Below are positions 25,898 through 36,050 of a stretch of DNA of 64,000 nucleotides, piece by piece (position 1 is the first letter of the stretch; every line of letters begins with the position of its first letter). The DNA comes from Nocardiopsis flavescens (GTDB lineage: Bacteria; Actinomycetota; Actinomycetes; Streptosporangiales; Streptosporangiaceae). The stretch lies in NCBI RefSeq assembly GCF_900141985.1, contig NZ_FQZK01000012.1:124001-188000 (forward strand), written 5' to 3'. A model generated the notes under the pieces. It had not been told where the DNA came from and searched no databases. It worked only from the letters and a program-made list of their open reading frames with translations. The position numbers were made by a program, and so were the translations under genes.

Positions 25898-26443
25898 GTG
25901 TTCGACGAGACCCCCGAGCCCAACGCCGAGCGACTCCGTGCCGCCGACCGCGGAGTCGAGGCCGAGCGCGCCCTCGGAATCGAGAACGGTGCCGGGTTCG
26001 AGCGTAATGTCGGCCTGGAGGAATTCCAGCGCGCCTGGACGGAACTCATCAACGCGGCGATCCACGCCCGCTCCCGCAGCGGACACGGGCACCGGGGTGC
26101 CGACGACCTCACCCTCACCCAGGCCCTGCTCATGGAGGCCGTCCGCGGTATGGAGAACCCCAGCGTGGGCGCGGTGGCCCAGGTGGTGGGGGTGTCGTCC
26201 CCCTCCGCCACTCGCATGATCCAACAGCTCGAACGCAAGGGCATGATGGCGCGCCGTCGGTCGGAGCGGGACGAACGGAGCACCGTGGTGGCGATCACGG
26301 AGGAGGGTGAGAAAGTGCTCGCCCACCGGCGCCGCTCGATGGAGGCCAAGCAGCGGCGCGTCTTCGAGGCCATCCGGCCCGCCCTGCGCCCCGTCGTGCT
26401 GGAGCTGCTGCGCGACCTGCGCGACGCGGTCGACGACACCTGA
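25898..26443 (+). CDS. MarR family regulator, probable controller of mrp
   Basis: 181 residues from the GTG at 25898, with GAGGA upstream. An earlier in-frame start was rejected because it would translate through the palindrome at 25797-25833. The HTH is PSVGAVAQVVGVSSPSATRMIQQLERKGMMARR, and the wing is SERDERSTVVAITEEGEKVL. An acidic N-terminal extension of about 60 residues precedes the fold. Divergence from mrpA with an operator-like palindrome between them implies it represses itself and the antiporter operon. The signal could be sodium, pH or a ligand. Confidence 0.88.
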   Translation: MFDETPEPNAERLRAADRGVEAERALGIENGAGFERNVGLEEFQRAWTELINAAIHARSRSGHGHRGADDLTLTQALLMEAVRGMENPSVGAVAQVVGVSSPSATRMIQQLERKGMMARRRSERDERSTVVAITEEGEKVLAHRRRSMEAKQRRVFEAIRPALRPVVLELLRDLRDAVDDT

Positions 26444-26544
26444 GGGGCGCCGGCCACCCCGGGCTGAGATCCGGACGGCCCTTTCGGCTCTTTCGCCTTG
26501 TCCCCTTATCCCCCCGCCCTCCCCGTCGTGCCGCTCCTTTCCGG

Positions 26545-26574
26545 TCTGCCCAGGGCAGATCTGCCGCAGGCCGA
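26545..26574. promoter_or_regulatory. PopR-type boxes upstream of the clpP pair
   Basis: TCTGCC-CAG-GGCAGA is a perfect match to the core of the PopR box known from Streptomyces (TTCTGCC-N3-GGCAGAA). A second, weaker copy, TCTGCC-GCA-GGCCGA, abuts it. They lie about 100-130 bases before the first clpP start. Confidence 0.65.
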
Positions 26575-26672
26575 AACAGTGGCCCGCGCGCCGCCCCGCC
26601 GCGCAGTGTGGTGGCACGGCCGGTGCGGGCGAGGGATCCGCGCCAGCGGCCGGGAAGGGAAGGGGCCACCCC

Positions 26673-27341
26673 ATGCCGATGACCCGAACCAGCGTCACCG
26701 CCTCGCACGAGGCCGAGGGCGGCGCGTTCGACGACCAGCTGGCCGCCCGCCTGCTGCGCAGCCGCATCGTGCTGCTCGGCACCCAGGTCGACGAGGACAG
26801 CGCCAACCGGGTGTGCGCGCAGATCCTGCTGCTCGCCGACGAGGACCCGCACAGGGACATCACCCTGGCCGTCAACAGCCCCGGCGGCGTGGTCTCCGCC
26901 GGCCTGGCCATCTACGACACCATGAACTTTGTGCCCAACGACGTGTCCACCCTGGTCATGGGGTTCGCGGCGAGCATGGGGCAGTTCCTGGCCTGTACCG
27001 GCGCCCCCGGCAAGCGGTACAGCCTGCCGCACGCGCGCATCATGATGCACCAGCCCTCCGGGGGGCTCGGCGGCACCGCCGCCGACATCGCCATCCAGGC
27101 GGAGAACCTGACGCACACCAAGCGGACGATGGTCCGGCTCATCGCGCTGCACACCGGGCAGAGCGAGGAGACCGTCGCCCGCGACCAGCACCGGGACGCC
27201 TGGTTCACCGCCGAGGAGGCGCGGGAGTACGGGTTCGTCGACCGCGTGGTCACGTCCCTGTCGGAGATCAACGGCACCGGCATCCGGCTGGGCGCGGGCG
27301 CCCCCGGGTTCGTCCGGGGCGGGGCGGAGGGCGTGCGATGA
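26673..27341 (+). CDS. clpP: ATP-dependent Clp protease proteolytic subunit (first of pair)
   Basis: 222 residues. The ClpP serine-protease triad is intact: Ser101 in GFAASMG, His126 in MMHQPSG and Asp175 in DQHRDAWF, spaced as in E. coli ClpP. The IxLxVNSPGG loop is present. The ATG at 26673 is preceded by GGGAAGGGAAGGGG. Its stop overlaps the next clpP start (ATGA). In Streptomyces a second clpP pair (clpP3 clpP4) is expressed when the main ClpP fails. The PopR-type boxes upstream and the popR-like gene nearby make this the equivalent locus. Confidence 0.92.
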   Translation: MPMTRTSVTASHEAEGGAFDDQLAARLLRSRIVLLGTQVDEDSANRVCAQILLLADEDPHRDITLAVNSPGGVVSAGLAIYDTMNFVPNDVSTLVMGFAASMGQFLACTGAPGKRYSLPHARIMMHQPSGGLGGTAADIAIQAENLTHTKRTMVRLIALHTGQSEETVARDQHRDAWFTAEEAREYGFVDRVVTSLSEINGTGIRLGAGAPGFVRGGAEGVR

Positions 27342-27943
27342 GCGGGCGTTACACGGTTCCCATGGTCGTCGAGCGCACGCCCGGGGGCGAGCGGTCCTTC
27401 GACGTCTTCAGCCGGCTGCTGTCGGAGCGGATCATCTTCCTGGGCACGCCCGTCGACGACGACGTCGCCAACGTGGTGATGGCGCAGATGCTCCACCTGG
27501 ACCACGAGTCCGCGGACACCGACATCCAGCTGTACATCAACTCCCCGGGCGGCTCCAACACCGCCCTCACCGCCATCTACGACACCATGCGGTTCATCCG
27601 CGCCGACGTCGCCACGGTGTGCATGGGGCAGGCGGCCTCCGCCGCCGCGGTGCTGCTCGCCGCGGGCGCGCCGGGCAAGCGCCGGGCCCTGGAGCACGCG
27701 CGGGTGCTGCTGCACCAGCCCTCGGGGGAGGGGCGCGGGGTCGCCGCCGACCTGGAGATCCAGGCCGCGGAGATTCTGCGGATCCGCTCCCAGGTGGAGG
27801 AGATCCTGGCCCGGCACACCGGGCAGACGGTGGAGCGGCTGCGGGCCGACACCGACCGGGACAAGATCTTCACCGCGCGGCAGGCACAGGAGTACGGCCT
27901 GGTGGACGACGTCATCCGCACCCGGCAGGCGCAGCCCGCGTGA
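27338..27943 (+). CDS. clpP: ATP-dependent Clp protease proteolytic subunit (second of pair)
   Basis: 201 residues, translationally coupled to the preceding clpP. The triad is Ser101 in [10 protein letters not shown], His126 in LLHQPSG and Asp175 in [10 protein letters not shown]. The YINSPGG loop is intact. It differs enough from its neighbour that a hetero-tetradecamer of two rings is likely, as for other actinobacterial ClpP pairs. It needs a Clp ATPase partner (ClpC or ClpX) encoded elsewhere. Confidence 0.92.
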   Translation: MSGRYTVPMVVERTPGGERSFDVFSRLLSERIIFLGTPVDDDVANVVMAQMLHLDHESADTDIQLYINSPGGSNTALTAIYDTMRFIRADVATVCMGQAASAAAVLLAAGAPGKRRALEHARVLLHQPSGEGRGVAADLEIQAAEILRIRSQVEEILARHTGQTVERLRADTDRDKIFTARQAQEYGLVDDVIRTRQAQPA

Positions 27944-27951
27944 GCGGGGAC

Positions 27952-27978
27952 GGTCGGGGCCGCGCCGCGGCCCCGACC
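27952..27978. terminator. Hairpin between convergent clpP and popR-like genes
   Basis: GGTCGGGGCCG and CGGCCCCGACC arms around a five-base loop. Confidence 0.75.
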
Positions 27979-27992
27979 GGGGCGCCGCGGGT

Positions 27993-28388
27993 TCAGGCGG
28001 CCAGGGACACCGACAGCACGGAGACCCGGGCGCCCGCGCGCGGGACGGGGGCCGGGGCGTAGGAGCCGGCGCGGTTGCCGAGCGGCCGGGACGGCGCCGC
28101 GACCGTCTCCCGGTGGAGCCCGGCCAGCACGTCGGCCAGGCTCAGCCCCAGCGAGCGGTAGACCGCGGCCAGTACCTCCGAGGACGCCTCCTTGCGGCCG
28201 CGCTCGATCTCGGACAGGTACGGGAGCGAGACCTGGGCGTCCTCGGCCACCTCGCGCAGGGTGCGGCCCTGCCCGACACGGGTCCGGCGCAGCAGCCCGC
28301 CGATGAGGTCGCGCATGAGCGGTTCGGGCTCGGGCACCCGGTCGGCGCCCCTGCGGGCCTCGTCCAGGGAGCGCAGGACATCGGTCAT
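27993..28388 (-). CDS. popR: PopR/ClgR-like XRE-family regulator with C-terminal degron
   Basis: 131 residues from the ATG ending at 28388, preceded by GGAGG. The HTH ([39 protein letters not shown]) is the close signature of ClgR/PopR regulators of actinobacterial clp genes. The protein ends [10 protein letters not shown]. In Streptomyces PopR, terminal alanines mark the protein for degradation by ClpP, so the LAA end is a plausible degron. PopR-type boxes lie before its own promoter and the neighbouring clpP pair. The expected loop is that failing proteolysis stabilises the activator, which then induces the clpP pair. Promotion to PopR rather than ClgR is by context. Confidence 0.82.
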   Translation of the reverse strand: MTDVLRSLDEARRGADRVPEPEPLMRDLIGGLLRRTRVGQGRTLREVAEDAQVSLPYLSEIERGRKEASSEVLAAVYRSLGLSLADVLAGLHRETVAAPSRPLGNRAGSYAPAPVPRAGARVSVLSVSLAA

Positions 28389-28478
28389 CGGGGCCTCCGG
28401 TCTCGTGCTCGGGATGCGCACTGGTCCTGCCCGAAGCCTACGCCCGCGGTCCCGGGGCGGGCAGGGCCCCGGCCCGCC

Positions 28479-28495
28479 TTCTGCGGACGGCAGAA
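28479..28495. promoter_or_regulatory. PopR-type box upstream of the popR-like gene
   Basis: TTCTGC-GGACG-GCAGAA, 6-bp arms with the same spacing as the PopR box, 91 bases upstream of the popR-like start. It indicates autoregulation. Confidence 0.55.
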
Positions 28496-28591
28496 CGGTG
28501 CCGGGCCGCCGGGCGGCGACCTTCTGCGGGATGGCGGATTACCGCCAAATGCTGCTAAAAGGTTCTTTCTTCTCGATACAGGGACGTATTT

Positions 28592-28616
28592 CTCACCGTG
28601 CGGGGGGAACGGTGAG
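28592..28616 (+). other. Hairpin in the leader of the GlsB-type gene
   Basis: CTCACCGT and ACGGTGAG, perfect 8-bp arms around a nine-base loop, ending 25 bases before the start codon. The flanking DNA is AT-rich for this genome and probably holds the promoter. It may be an operator or an mRNA structure. Confidence 0.4.
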
Positions 28617-28641
28617 GACAGTCCGACCTTGGGGAGGGACC

Positions 28642-28908
28642 TTGGAGATCACCGGAATCATCAGTGCCGTGATCGTCGGCCTGATCATCGGAGTCCTCGG
28701 CAGACTCATCGTCCCGGGGAAGCAGCACCTGCCCATCTGGCTGACCCTGATCCTGGGGATCGTGGCCGCCTTCATCGGCGGCTGGATCGCCAGCTTCTTC
28801 ACGACGATGTGGCTCATCGTCCTGATCGTCCAGGTCCTGGTCGCGGCCGGGATCATCTATCTCGCCGACGGGATGTACGCCCGAAACGCCAGGGGGGCCG
28901 CCCACTAG
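28642..28908 (+). CDS. GlsB/YeaQ/YmgE-family small membrane protein
   Basis: 88 residues from a TTG at 28642, chosen because GGGGAGGG precedes it and the protein then begins exactly at the family start LEITGIISAVIVGLIIGVLGRLIVPGKQHLPIWLTLILGIVAAFIGG when read in three helices. This transglycosylase-associated (Tagp) family is linked to general stress responses. The third helix (MWLIVLIVQVLVAAGIIYLA) is typical. Function at the molecular level is not known. Confidence 0.85.
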   Translation: MEITGIISAVIVGLIIGVLGRLIVPGKQHLPIWLTLILGIVAAFIGGWIASFFTTMWLIVLIVQVLVAAGIIYLADGMYARNARGAAH

Positions 28909-28928
28909 GGGCGACCCCGAACCTCGCA

Positions 28929-28955
28929 GAGGCCGCCGGACTACCCGGCGGCCTC
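28929..28955. terminator. Bidirectional hairpin spanning the oxidoreductase stop
   Basis: GAGGCCGCCGG and CCGGCGGCCTC arms; the loop contains the stop codon of the leftward oxidoreductase gene. It serves both convergent genes. Confidence 0.7.
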
Positions 28956-29855
28956 TTCCACGTCCACCGTCCGGCCCTCGCGCAGGGCGGTCTCGGCCGC
29001 CTCCAGCACGGAGACCACCTCGCGGCCGAACCGCACGTCCAGGGGGTCGCCCGGGGCCCCCTCCACCTGGGCGATCAGCCGGTCGACGGCCACCTGGAAG
29101 GCCTCCACCGGCGACTTGTCGCCGTCCGGCACCGCGACCCGGCCGGCCTCGCCGAACAGGACCACCTCGAAGCCCAGCGCCTTCTCCGGCGCGTCCAGGC
29201 TGACCGAGAACGTGCCGACGGCGCCGCCCCGGTGCCGGGTGAGCAGGTGCACGGTGTCGCTGGGACCGGCCATCGCGGCGACCGCCTCCACCGGACCGAG
29301 CACCGGCAGCACCACCGACAGCACGTGCGGGCCCACGTCCCACAGGCCGCCCCTCTCCCTGCGCCAGGGGGAGGCGCCGTACGGGTTGCCCGGCCGGAAG
29401 ATCGACGCGAACAGGGTCGCCCGCACCCCCTGCCAGCCGCCCTGCTCCGCGGACTCGCGTACGAAGGCGTCGATCCCGTCGGAGAAGCGGTTGGTGAAGA
29501 ACACCATCGACGCCAGCCCGCGCTCGCGCACCTCGGCGACGACCGCGTCGGCGGCGGACGCCGACAGCGCCAGCGGCTTGTCCAGCAGCAGGTGCCGTCC
29601 CGCGCGCGCCGCGCGCAGCGCCAGGTCCGCCTGCACGTCCGGCGGCAGCGCGACGGCCACGGCGTCCACGTCCGCCAGGAGGGCGTCGACGTCGGCGTAG
29701 GCCCGTGCGCCGTACCGGTCCGCGAGCACCCGCGCCTTCTCCGGGTCGCGGCCCCACACCCCCACCAGTTCCGCGTCCGGGTGGGCGGCCAGCGCCGCCC
29801 CCTGCGTCTCCGCCGCCCAGTGGCCGGTCCCCAGCAAGCCGAACCTCAGACCCAT
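28941..29855 (-). CDS. Gfo/Idh/MocA-family oxidoreductase
   Basis: 304 residues from the ATG ending at 29855, with AAGGAG upstream. The N-terminal Rossmann fold has RFGLLGTGHWAAETQGAAL and the conserved DKPLALSASAADAVV carries the family Lys-Pro. The C-terminal half includes GLWDVGPHVLSVVLPVLG, with the catalytic-region Asp and His. These enzymes oxidise sugars, inositols or related substrates with NAD(P). No partner gene narrows the substrate. Confidence 0.88.
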   Translation of the reverse strand: MGLRFGLLGTGHWAAETQGAALAAHPDAELVGVWGRDPEKARVLADRYGARAYADVDALLADVDAVAVALPPDVQADLALRAARAGRHLLLDKPLALSASAADAVVAEVRERGLASMVFFTNRFSDGIDAFVRESAEQGGWQGVRATLFASIFRPGNPYGASPWRRERGGLWDVGPHVLSVVLPVLGPVEAVAAMAGPSDTVHLLTRHRGGAVGTFSVSLDAPEKALGFEVVLFGEAGRVAVPDGDKSPVEAFQVAVDRLIAQVEGAPGDPLDVRFGREVVSVLEAAETALREGRTVDVEEAAG

Positions 29856-30020
29856 GTGCGCGCTCCTTCGTCCGTTTGGCAGCCGTTCGCCCATTCTCGC
29901 CGGAGGCGCTCCCCGGGGACGGGGGCGGGGTACGGGGGAGCGCAAGGGGCGTGTCCCGGCGCCAGGGCGAGCGCATAATGAGTGGTCGGACACCCCTTCA
30001 CCCCCTCGGAGGACGCGCGG

Positions 30021-31766
30021 ATGAACCCCTCCCGGCCGTCTCCCCTGCCCACCGGCTTTCGTCCCCTGCGCCCCGGGGACCCCCTGTCCGTGGGCCCCTT
30101 CCGCCTGGTCGGCCTGCTCGGCGAGGGCGGCATGGGCACCGTCTACGGCGCCCTGGACCGGGACGGGGCGCACGTCGCCCTCAAGGTGGTGCGCGACCGC
30201 CACGCCGCGGACCCCGTGTACCGGGAGCGGTTCGCGCAGGAGGCCGCGGTGCTGTCCCGCGTCTCCGCCGAGTGCGCCCCGCGCTTCCTGGGGGCGGACC
30301 CCGGGGCGGAGCCCCCGTGGATGGCCACCGGGTTCGTCACCGGCCGCACCCTCACCGAGCACCTCGCGCAGCTCGGCCCGCTGACCGGGGAGCGCCTGGT
30401 GGCGTTCGCCGCGGGTACCGTCGAGGCCCTGGCGGCGGTGCACGCGGCCGGGATCACGCACCGGGACGTCAAGCCGGCCAACGTCATCCTCTCGCCGGAC
30501 GGCCCGCGCCTGCTGGACTTCGGCATCGCGCGCCTCACCGAGGACCCCTCGCCGGAGGAGGGCGTGTTCGGCAGCCCGGGGTGGATCGCGCCCGAACGCC
30601 TGGCGGGGGAGGCCGGCACCCCCAAGGCGGACGTGTTCGCCTGGGGCGGGCTGGTGGTCCACGCCGCGACCGGGCACGGGCCGTTCGGACACGGGGACAC
30701 CGCCACCCTGCTCGCCCGCACCCGCCGCGGGGAGGTGGACGCGCAGGGCGTGCCGGAGGACCTGCTGCCCCTGGTGCTGCGGGCGCTCGCGCCCGACCCG
30801 GACGCGCGGCCCACGGCGTCCGAGGCGCTCGGGGAGCTGCTGGCGCTCGGCCGGACCGCGCCGGAGCAGGACCCGCGGACGCGGCTGCGCACGCTGCTCG
30901 CCGTGTCCTGGACCGGGTTCGAGGCGGTGCGCGGACTCGGCGGGTGGGTCGCGGTCGCCGGGCCGCCGGGTGCGGCCGCCGGGTCCGCGGCGGCCGGCGC
31001 CACGGGCGCGGCGGGCGGCGGTACGGGCGCGGGGAGCGGAGGCGCCACCGCCACCGCGAGCGCCACCGCGGCCGGAACCGGGAAGCTGGTGGCGGCCGGG
31101 ACCGCCCTGACGGTGCTCGTCGGTGCCGGGGCGTGGGTCGCCGGCCAGTGGTACTCGGAGCAGCGGGACGAGGCGGGCCCGGTGGTCCAGGCCGCCCCCA
31201 CCGAGCCCGCGGAGCCGACCCGGGCGGTGGAGTTCCGGGGGATGACGGTCGACGTCCCCGAGGACTGGGTGGTCGACCGGCTGCCGTACTCGTTCGTCTA
31301 CCCGGAGACCGGGGAGACCATCGAGGGAGAGGACATCGCGCTGCGGACCCCCGGGCAGGAGGCCGCGTGCGAGCCCGACGTGTACGACCGGACCTTCTTC
31401 TGCCCCGGCGTCTGGCTGATCGGGCCCGGGTCCATCTCGTACCGGATGTACCAGTCCCCCCTGGACGGGTCGGGGCCCTACCTGGAGGGCGGCATCTCCA
31501 CCTGTCCCGTGGGCGAGGAGTACCGCCGCGAGGAGGGCGAGGTCGAGGAGGTCACCGACGCCCTCGCGCCGGTGGGGGAGCGGATGGCCTACCACCGGGT
31601 GTGGGAGGTCGGCTGCCTGCCCTCGGGGTCGGACGGGTCGCAGGGGGACATGTCCTGGTTCGAGCAGCGCTACTGGCTGCTGCCCGAGTCGGAGATCCTC
31701 GTCCTGGACCACTACATGACGGAGGGTCTGGACGAGATGCTGGCCGATGCGGACCTGCCGGGGTGA
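30021..31766 (+). CDS. Membrane Ser/Thr protein kinase with external Cys-containing domain
   Basis: 581 residues from the ATG at 30021, with GGAGGA upstream. The kinase domain spans about 25-285: Gly loop LGEGGMGTVYGA, Lys in ALKVV, catalytic THRDVKPANVIL and DFG in LLDFGIAR. An Ala/Gly/Thr-rich linker (about 310-352) leads to one membrane helix (about 353-376). The external C-terminal domain has no PASTA repeats. It has about 200 residues with four cysteines (AACEP, FFCPG, STCPV, VGCLP) that could form two disulfides. It is probably a signalling kinase whose ligand binds outside. No substrate gene is adjacent. Confidence 0.9.
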   Translation: MNPSRPSPLPTGFRPLRPGDPLSVGPFRLVGLLGEGGMGTVYGALDRDGAHVALKVVRDRHAADPVYRERFAQEAAVLSRVSAECAPRFLGADPGAEPPWMATGFVTGRTLTEHLAQLGPLTGERLVAFAAGTVEALAAVHAAGITHRDVKPANVILSPDGPRLLDFGIARLTEDPSPEEGVFGSPGWIAPERLAGEAGTPKADVFAWGGLVVHAATGHGPFGHGDTATLLARTRRGEVDAQGVPEDLLPLVLRALAPDPDARPTASEALGELLALGRTAPEQDPRTRLRTLLAVSWTGFEAVRGLGGWVAVAGPPGAAAGSAAAGATGAAGGGTGAGSGGATATASATAAGTGKLVAAGTALTVLVGAGAWVAGQWYSEQRDEAGPVVQAAPTEPAEPTRAVEFRGMTVDVPEDWVVDRLPYSFVYPETGETIEGEDIALRTPGQEAACEPDVYDRTFFCPGVWLIGPGSISYRMYQSPLDGSGPYLEGGISTCPVGEEYRREEGEVEEVTDALAPVGERMAYHRVWEVGCLPSGSDGSQGDMSWFEQRYWLLPESEILVLDHYMTEGLDEMLADADLPG

Positions 31767-31769
31767 CGG

Positions 31770-31804
31770 CGGGCGCGCCCCGGCGCGGCGCCCCCGCCGT
31801 CCGG
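31770..31804. terminator. Imperfect hairpin between kinase and galK
   Basis: ACGGCGGGCGC pairs with a GCGCC...CCGCCGT arm containing a small bulge, between convergent genes. The position of the bulge is uncertain. Confidence 0.45.
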
Positions 31805-31817
31805 GTGCCCGGGGCGG

Positions 31818-32941
<1,124 letters not shown>

Positions 32942-32945
<4 letters not shown>

Positions 32946-33910
32946 GCGGTCTCCCGGGCGGCGGCGCGGGCCCGGGTGAACTCCCAGGCGTCGGCGACGG
33001 TCTCGGCGAGGCCGCGCGCGGGCTCCCAGCCCAGCCCGGTGCGGGCCCGCTCGTTGGAGGCGACCAGGACCGACGGGTCGCCGGGGCGGCGGGGGCCGTC
33101 GTGGACGGCGACCGGGCGGCCGGTGACGGCGCGGACGGTGTCGACCACCTCGCGCACGCTGTGGCCGCCGCCGGTGCCCAGGTTGAACACCCGGTGCGTT
33201 CCGGGCACGGCCGCCTCCAGCGCCAGCAGGTGGGCCCGCGCCAGGTCGGCGACGTGCAGGTAGTCGCGGACCGCGGTGCCGTCCGGGGTCGGGTGGTCGG
33301 TGCCGTGCACCCGGGCCGGGGTGCCCTCCAGGGCGGCCCGCAGCAGGTTCGGCAGCAGGTGGGTCTCCGGGTCGTGCCGCTCGCCCAGGCCCCGGTGCGC
33401 CCCGGCCACGTTGAAGTAGCGCAGGCTCACCGCGCCCAGCCCGTACGCGTGCGCCCACGACTCCAGCATCCGGTCCACGGCGAGCTTGCCCGCGCCGTAG
33501 GGGTTGGTGGGCACCGGCGGGTCGTCCTCGCGCAGGGGGGCGGCCGAGGCCGGCTCCCCGTAGACGGCGGCGGTGGAGGAGAACACCAGCCGGTCCACCC
33601 CGTGCCGGTCCATGGCCTCCAGCAGGGCGAGCGTGCCCGCCACGTTGGTCCGCCAGTACTCCGCCGGGGCGGTGGTGGACTCGCCGACCAGCGACTTGGC
33701 GGCGAAGTGCAGGACGGCGGCGGTGTCGGGGGTGAGGACGTCGGCGGCGTTGTGGACGTCGGCGACGACGGTCCGCGCCCCGGCGGGGACGGCGTCGCGG
33801 TGGCCGGTCGACAGGTCGTCGAGCACGGTGACGTCGTGCCCCGCCTCCAGCAGCAGGGCGGTCACCACGCTTCCCACGTAGCCGGCGCCTCCGGTGACGA
33901 GCAGTTTCAC
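32942..33910 (-). CDS. galE: UDP-glucose 4-epimerase
   Basis: 322 residues from a GTG overlapping the galT stop. SDR-type NAD site LVTGGAGYVGSVVTALLLEAG, catalytic YGAGK pair (Tyr-x3-Lys) in NPYGAGKLAVDRM with upstream Ser in VFSSTAAVYGEP, and the substrate region SLRYFNVAGAHRGLGE. It interconverts UDP-galactose and UDP-glucose. Confidence 0.96.
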
Positions 33911-35025
33911 GGTGCTGCCTCCCTGAGGCGGCGGGCGGTGGTCTCGGGCGGGACGTCGTTGATGAACACTCCCATGCCCGATTCCGCCCCCGCCAGGTAC
34001 TTGAGCCGGTCGGGGGAGCGGCGCACGGAGAAGACCTCCAGGCGCAGCCGGGACAGGTCGCGGCCGGTGCGCACGGGGGCCTGGTGCCAGGCCGCGATGT
34101 AGGGGAGCGGCATGCCGAACAGCGCGTCCAGGCGGCGCAGCACGTCCAGGTACAGCGGGCCGAAGTCGTCCCGCTCGGCGTCGGTGAGGGCGGGCAGGTC
34201 CGGTACCGGCCGGTTCGGGTACACGTGCACCTCCACCGGCCAGCGGGCCGCCGCGGGGACGAACGCCGTCCAGTGCTCGCCGGCGGCCACCGAGCGCAGC
34301 CCCGATCGCCGCTCGGCGTCCAGGACGTCGGAGAAGAGGTCGCGGCCGGTGCGCTCGCGGTGCTCGCGCGCCGACTCCAGGACCCGCCGCGTGCGCGGGG
34401 CGACGAAGGGCAGTGCGTAGACCTGCCCGTGCGGGTGGGGCAGGGTGACCCCGATCTCGGCGCCCCGGTTCTCGAAGCAGTACACCTGCTCGGTGCCGGG
34501 CAGCGCGGACAGCGCCCGGGTCCGCTGGGTCCACGCCTCCAGGACGGTGCGCACCCGCCGGGGGGTGAGGTCGGCGAAGGAGGCGTCGTGGTCGGGGCCG
34601 AACACCACCACCTCGCAGCGCCCGGTGCCGGGCCGCCGGTCCGGTCCGGCCTCCCCGGGGCCGTCGGGACCGTCGGGCGGAGGGCCGCCGGCGGCGGACA
34701 GGGACGGGAAGCGGTTCTCGAACACCACCACGTCGTAGTCGCCGTCGGGGACCTCGGTGGTGCGGTCGGCCGTGGACGGGCACAGCGGGCAGGCGTCGGC
34801 GGCGGGCATGTGGGTGCGTGTCTGCCGGTGGGAGGCGACGATCACCCATTCGCGCAGCAGCGGGTCGAAGCGCAGCTCCGAGGCGGCGGAGAAGGGCGGC
34901 AGGTCGCGCCGGTCGGGGACGGGCACGCGGGGCGGGCCGCCGCCCTCGTCGAAGTAGACGATCTCGCGCCCGTCGGCCAGACGGGCCGTGGTGGTGCGGA
35001 CCCCGTCCGCGGCGGTCCGGCTCAT
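33907..35025 (-). CDS. galT: Galactose-1-phosphate uridylyltransferase
   Basis: 372 residues. A Zn-type CPLC pair lies near residue 80 (ADACPLCPS), and the active-site H-P-H in VTLPHPHGQVYALP is near 200. PVEVHVYPNRPVPDLPAL and the closing YIAAWHQAPVRTG are also family features. A Gly/Pro/Asp-rich insertion (PPPDGPDGPGEAGPDRRP) interrupts the N-terminal domain. Its ATG overlaps the stop of the DeoR gene (ATGA). Confidence 0.95.
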   Translation of the reverse strand: MSRTAADGVRTTTARLADGREIVYFDEGGGPPRVPVPDRRDLPPFSAASELRFDPLLREWVIVASHRQTRTHMPAADACPLCPSTADRTTEVPDGDYDVVVFENRFPSLSAAGGPPPDGPDGPGEAGPDRRPGTGRCEVVVFGPDHDASFADLTPRRVRTVLEAWTQRTRALSALPGTEQVYCFENRGAEIGVTLPHPHGQVYALPFVAPRTRRVLESAREHRERTGRDLFSDVLDAERRSGLRSVAAGEHWTAFVPAAARWPVEVHVYPNRPVPDLPALTDAERDDFGPLYLDVLRRLDALFGMPLPYIAAWHQAPVRTGRDLSRLRLEVFSVRRSPDRLKYLAGAESGMGVFINDVPPETTARRLREAAP

Positions 35026-35855
35026 GCCGGGTCCTCCCTCTGCTCCGTGTTCTCCGGTCCGGGGTCCCCCGGGCGCCGCCCGGCGGCGCCGACCTCGGCG
35101 AGGACGAGCCGGCCGACGTGCTCGCCGAGCACCGCGCGGGCGGCCGGGTCCAGCCCGTCGTCGGTGACGAGTACGTCGCAGCGGTCCAGGGGGACGATGG
35201 TGCTGATGCCGACGGTGCCCCACTTGCTGTGGTCGGCGGCCACCACCAGGCTCCCGGACGCCTCCACCAGGGCCTGGTCGGTCTCGGCCTCCAGGAGGTT
35301 GGGGGTGGTGAACCCGGCGCGCTCCTGGATGCCGTGCACCCCCAGGACGAGCAGGTCCAGGTTCAGCCCCCGGATGGAGGCGAGCGCCAGCGGGCCCACG
35401 AGCGCGTCCGAGGGGGTGCGAAAGCCCCCGGTGAGGGCGACGGTCCGGTCCGGGCGCGCGGCCCGGTGGAAGACCTCGGCCACCGGCAGGGAGTTGGTGA
35501 CGACGGTCAGGCCGGGGGTGTCCACCAGGTACCCGGCGACCAGGGCGGTGGTGGTGCCGCCGGAGAGGCCGACGGCGCCGTGCGGGGGCACGAGCGCGGC
35601 GACGGCGCGGGCGATGGCGTGCTTCTCGTCCTCCTGGAGAGCGGACTTGGCGGCGAACCCGGGCTCCTCGGTGCGGGCCCGGGCCACGGCCCCGCCGTGC
35701 ACCTTGCGCAGCGCGCCCCGCGCCTCCAGGGCGTCCAGGTCGCGGCGGACGGTCATGTCCGACACCGCGAGGCTCTCGACCAGGTCCGCGACCCGGACCG
35801 CGCCGGTGCGCCGGATCCGGTCGAGGATCACCTCCTGCCGCTGGGCGGCCAGCAT
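35022..35855 (-). CDS. DeoR-family repressor of the galactose locus
   Basis: 277 residues. The DeoR HTH (RQEVILDRIRRTGAVRVADLVESLAVSDMTVRRDLDALEARGALRKVHGGA) and sugar-phosphate-binding domain (GLSGGTTTALVAGYL, VVTNSLPVAEVF, AADHSKWG) are complete. It is first in the gal operon and divergent from the alpha-galactosidase gene. It probably represses both and is relieved by galactose phosphate or a related effector. Confidence 0.92.
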   Translation of the reverse strand: MLAAQRQEVILDRIRRTGAVRVADLVESLAVSDMTVRRDLDALEARGALRKVHGGAVARARTEEPGFAAKSALQEDEKHAIARAVAALVPPHGAVGLSGGTTTALVAGYLVDTPGLTVVTNSLPVAEVFHRAARPDRTVALTGGFRTPSDALVGPLALASIRGLNLDLLVLGVHGIQERAGFTTPNLLEAETDQALVEASGSLVVAADHSKWGTVGISTIVPLDRCDVLVTDDGLDPAARAVLGEHVGRLVLAEVGAAGRRPGDPGPENTEQREDPA

Positions 35856-35888
35856 CGCTTCCCCTCCACTGGTGGAAAATGTTCGATC

Positions 35889-36000
35889 CTGTTGGAAACA
35901 GTGGACCATGGCCCGGGGAAGTGTCAACAGCGGTGCCCGGCACACCCCGCGCCCCACCGGTGTGTTGGGAAAAGTTGGGATGTGTTGACAGGAGCGGAGT
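35889..36000. promoter_or_regulatory. Divergent galactose promoter region with repeated TTGG elements
   Basis: CTGTT-GGA-AACAG (35889-35901) is a perfect 5-bp-arm inverted repeat near the DeoR start. Related direct elements GTTGGGAAAA and GTTGGGATGTGTTGACA follow at about 35963-35992 on the galactosidase side. DeoR proteins often bind such spaced direct repeats. Confidence 0.5.
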
Positions 36001-36050
36001 CCGGAACCGAGCATGTGGAGGCCGTCCCAGCGACCCCCGGAGGACCGCCC

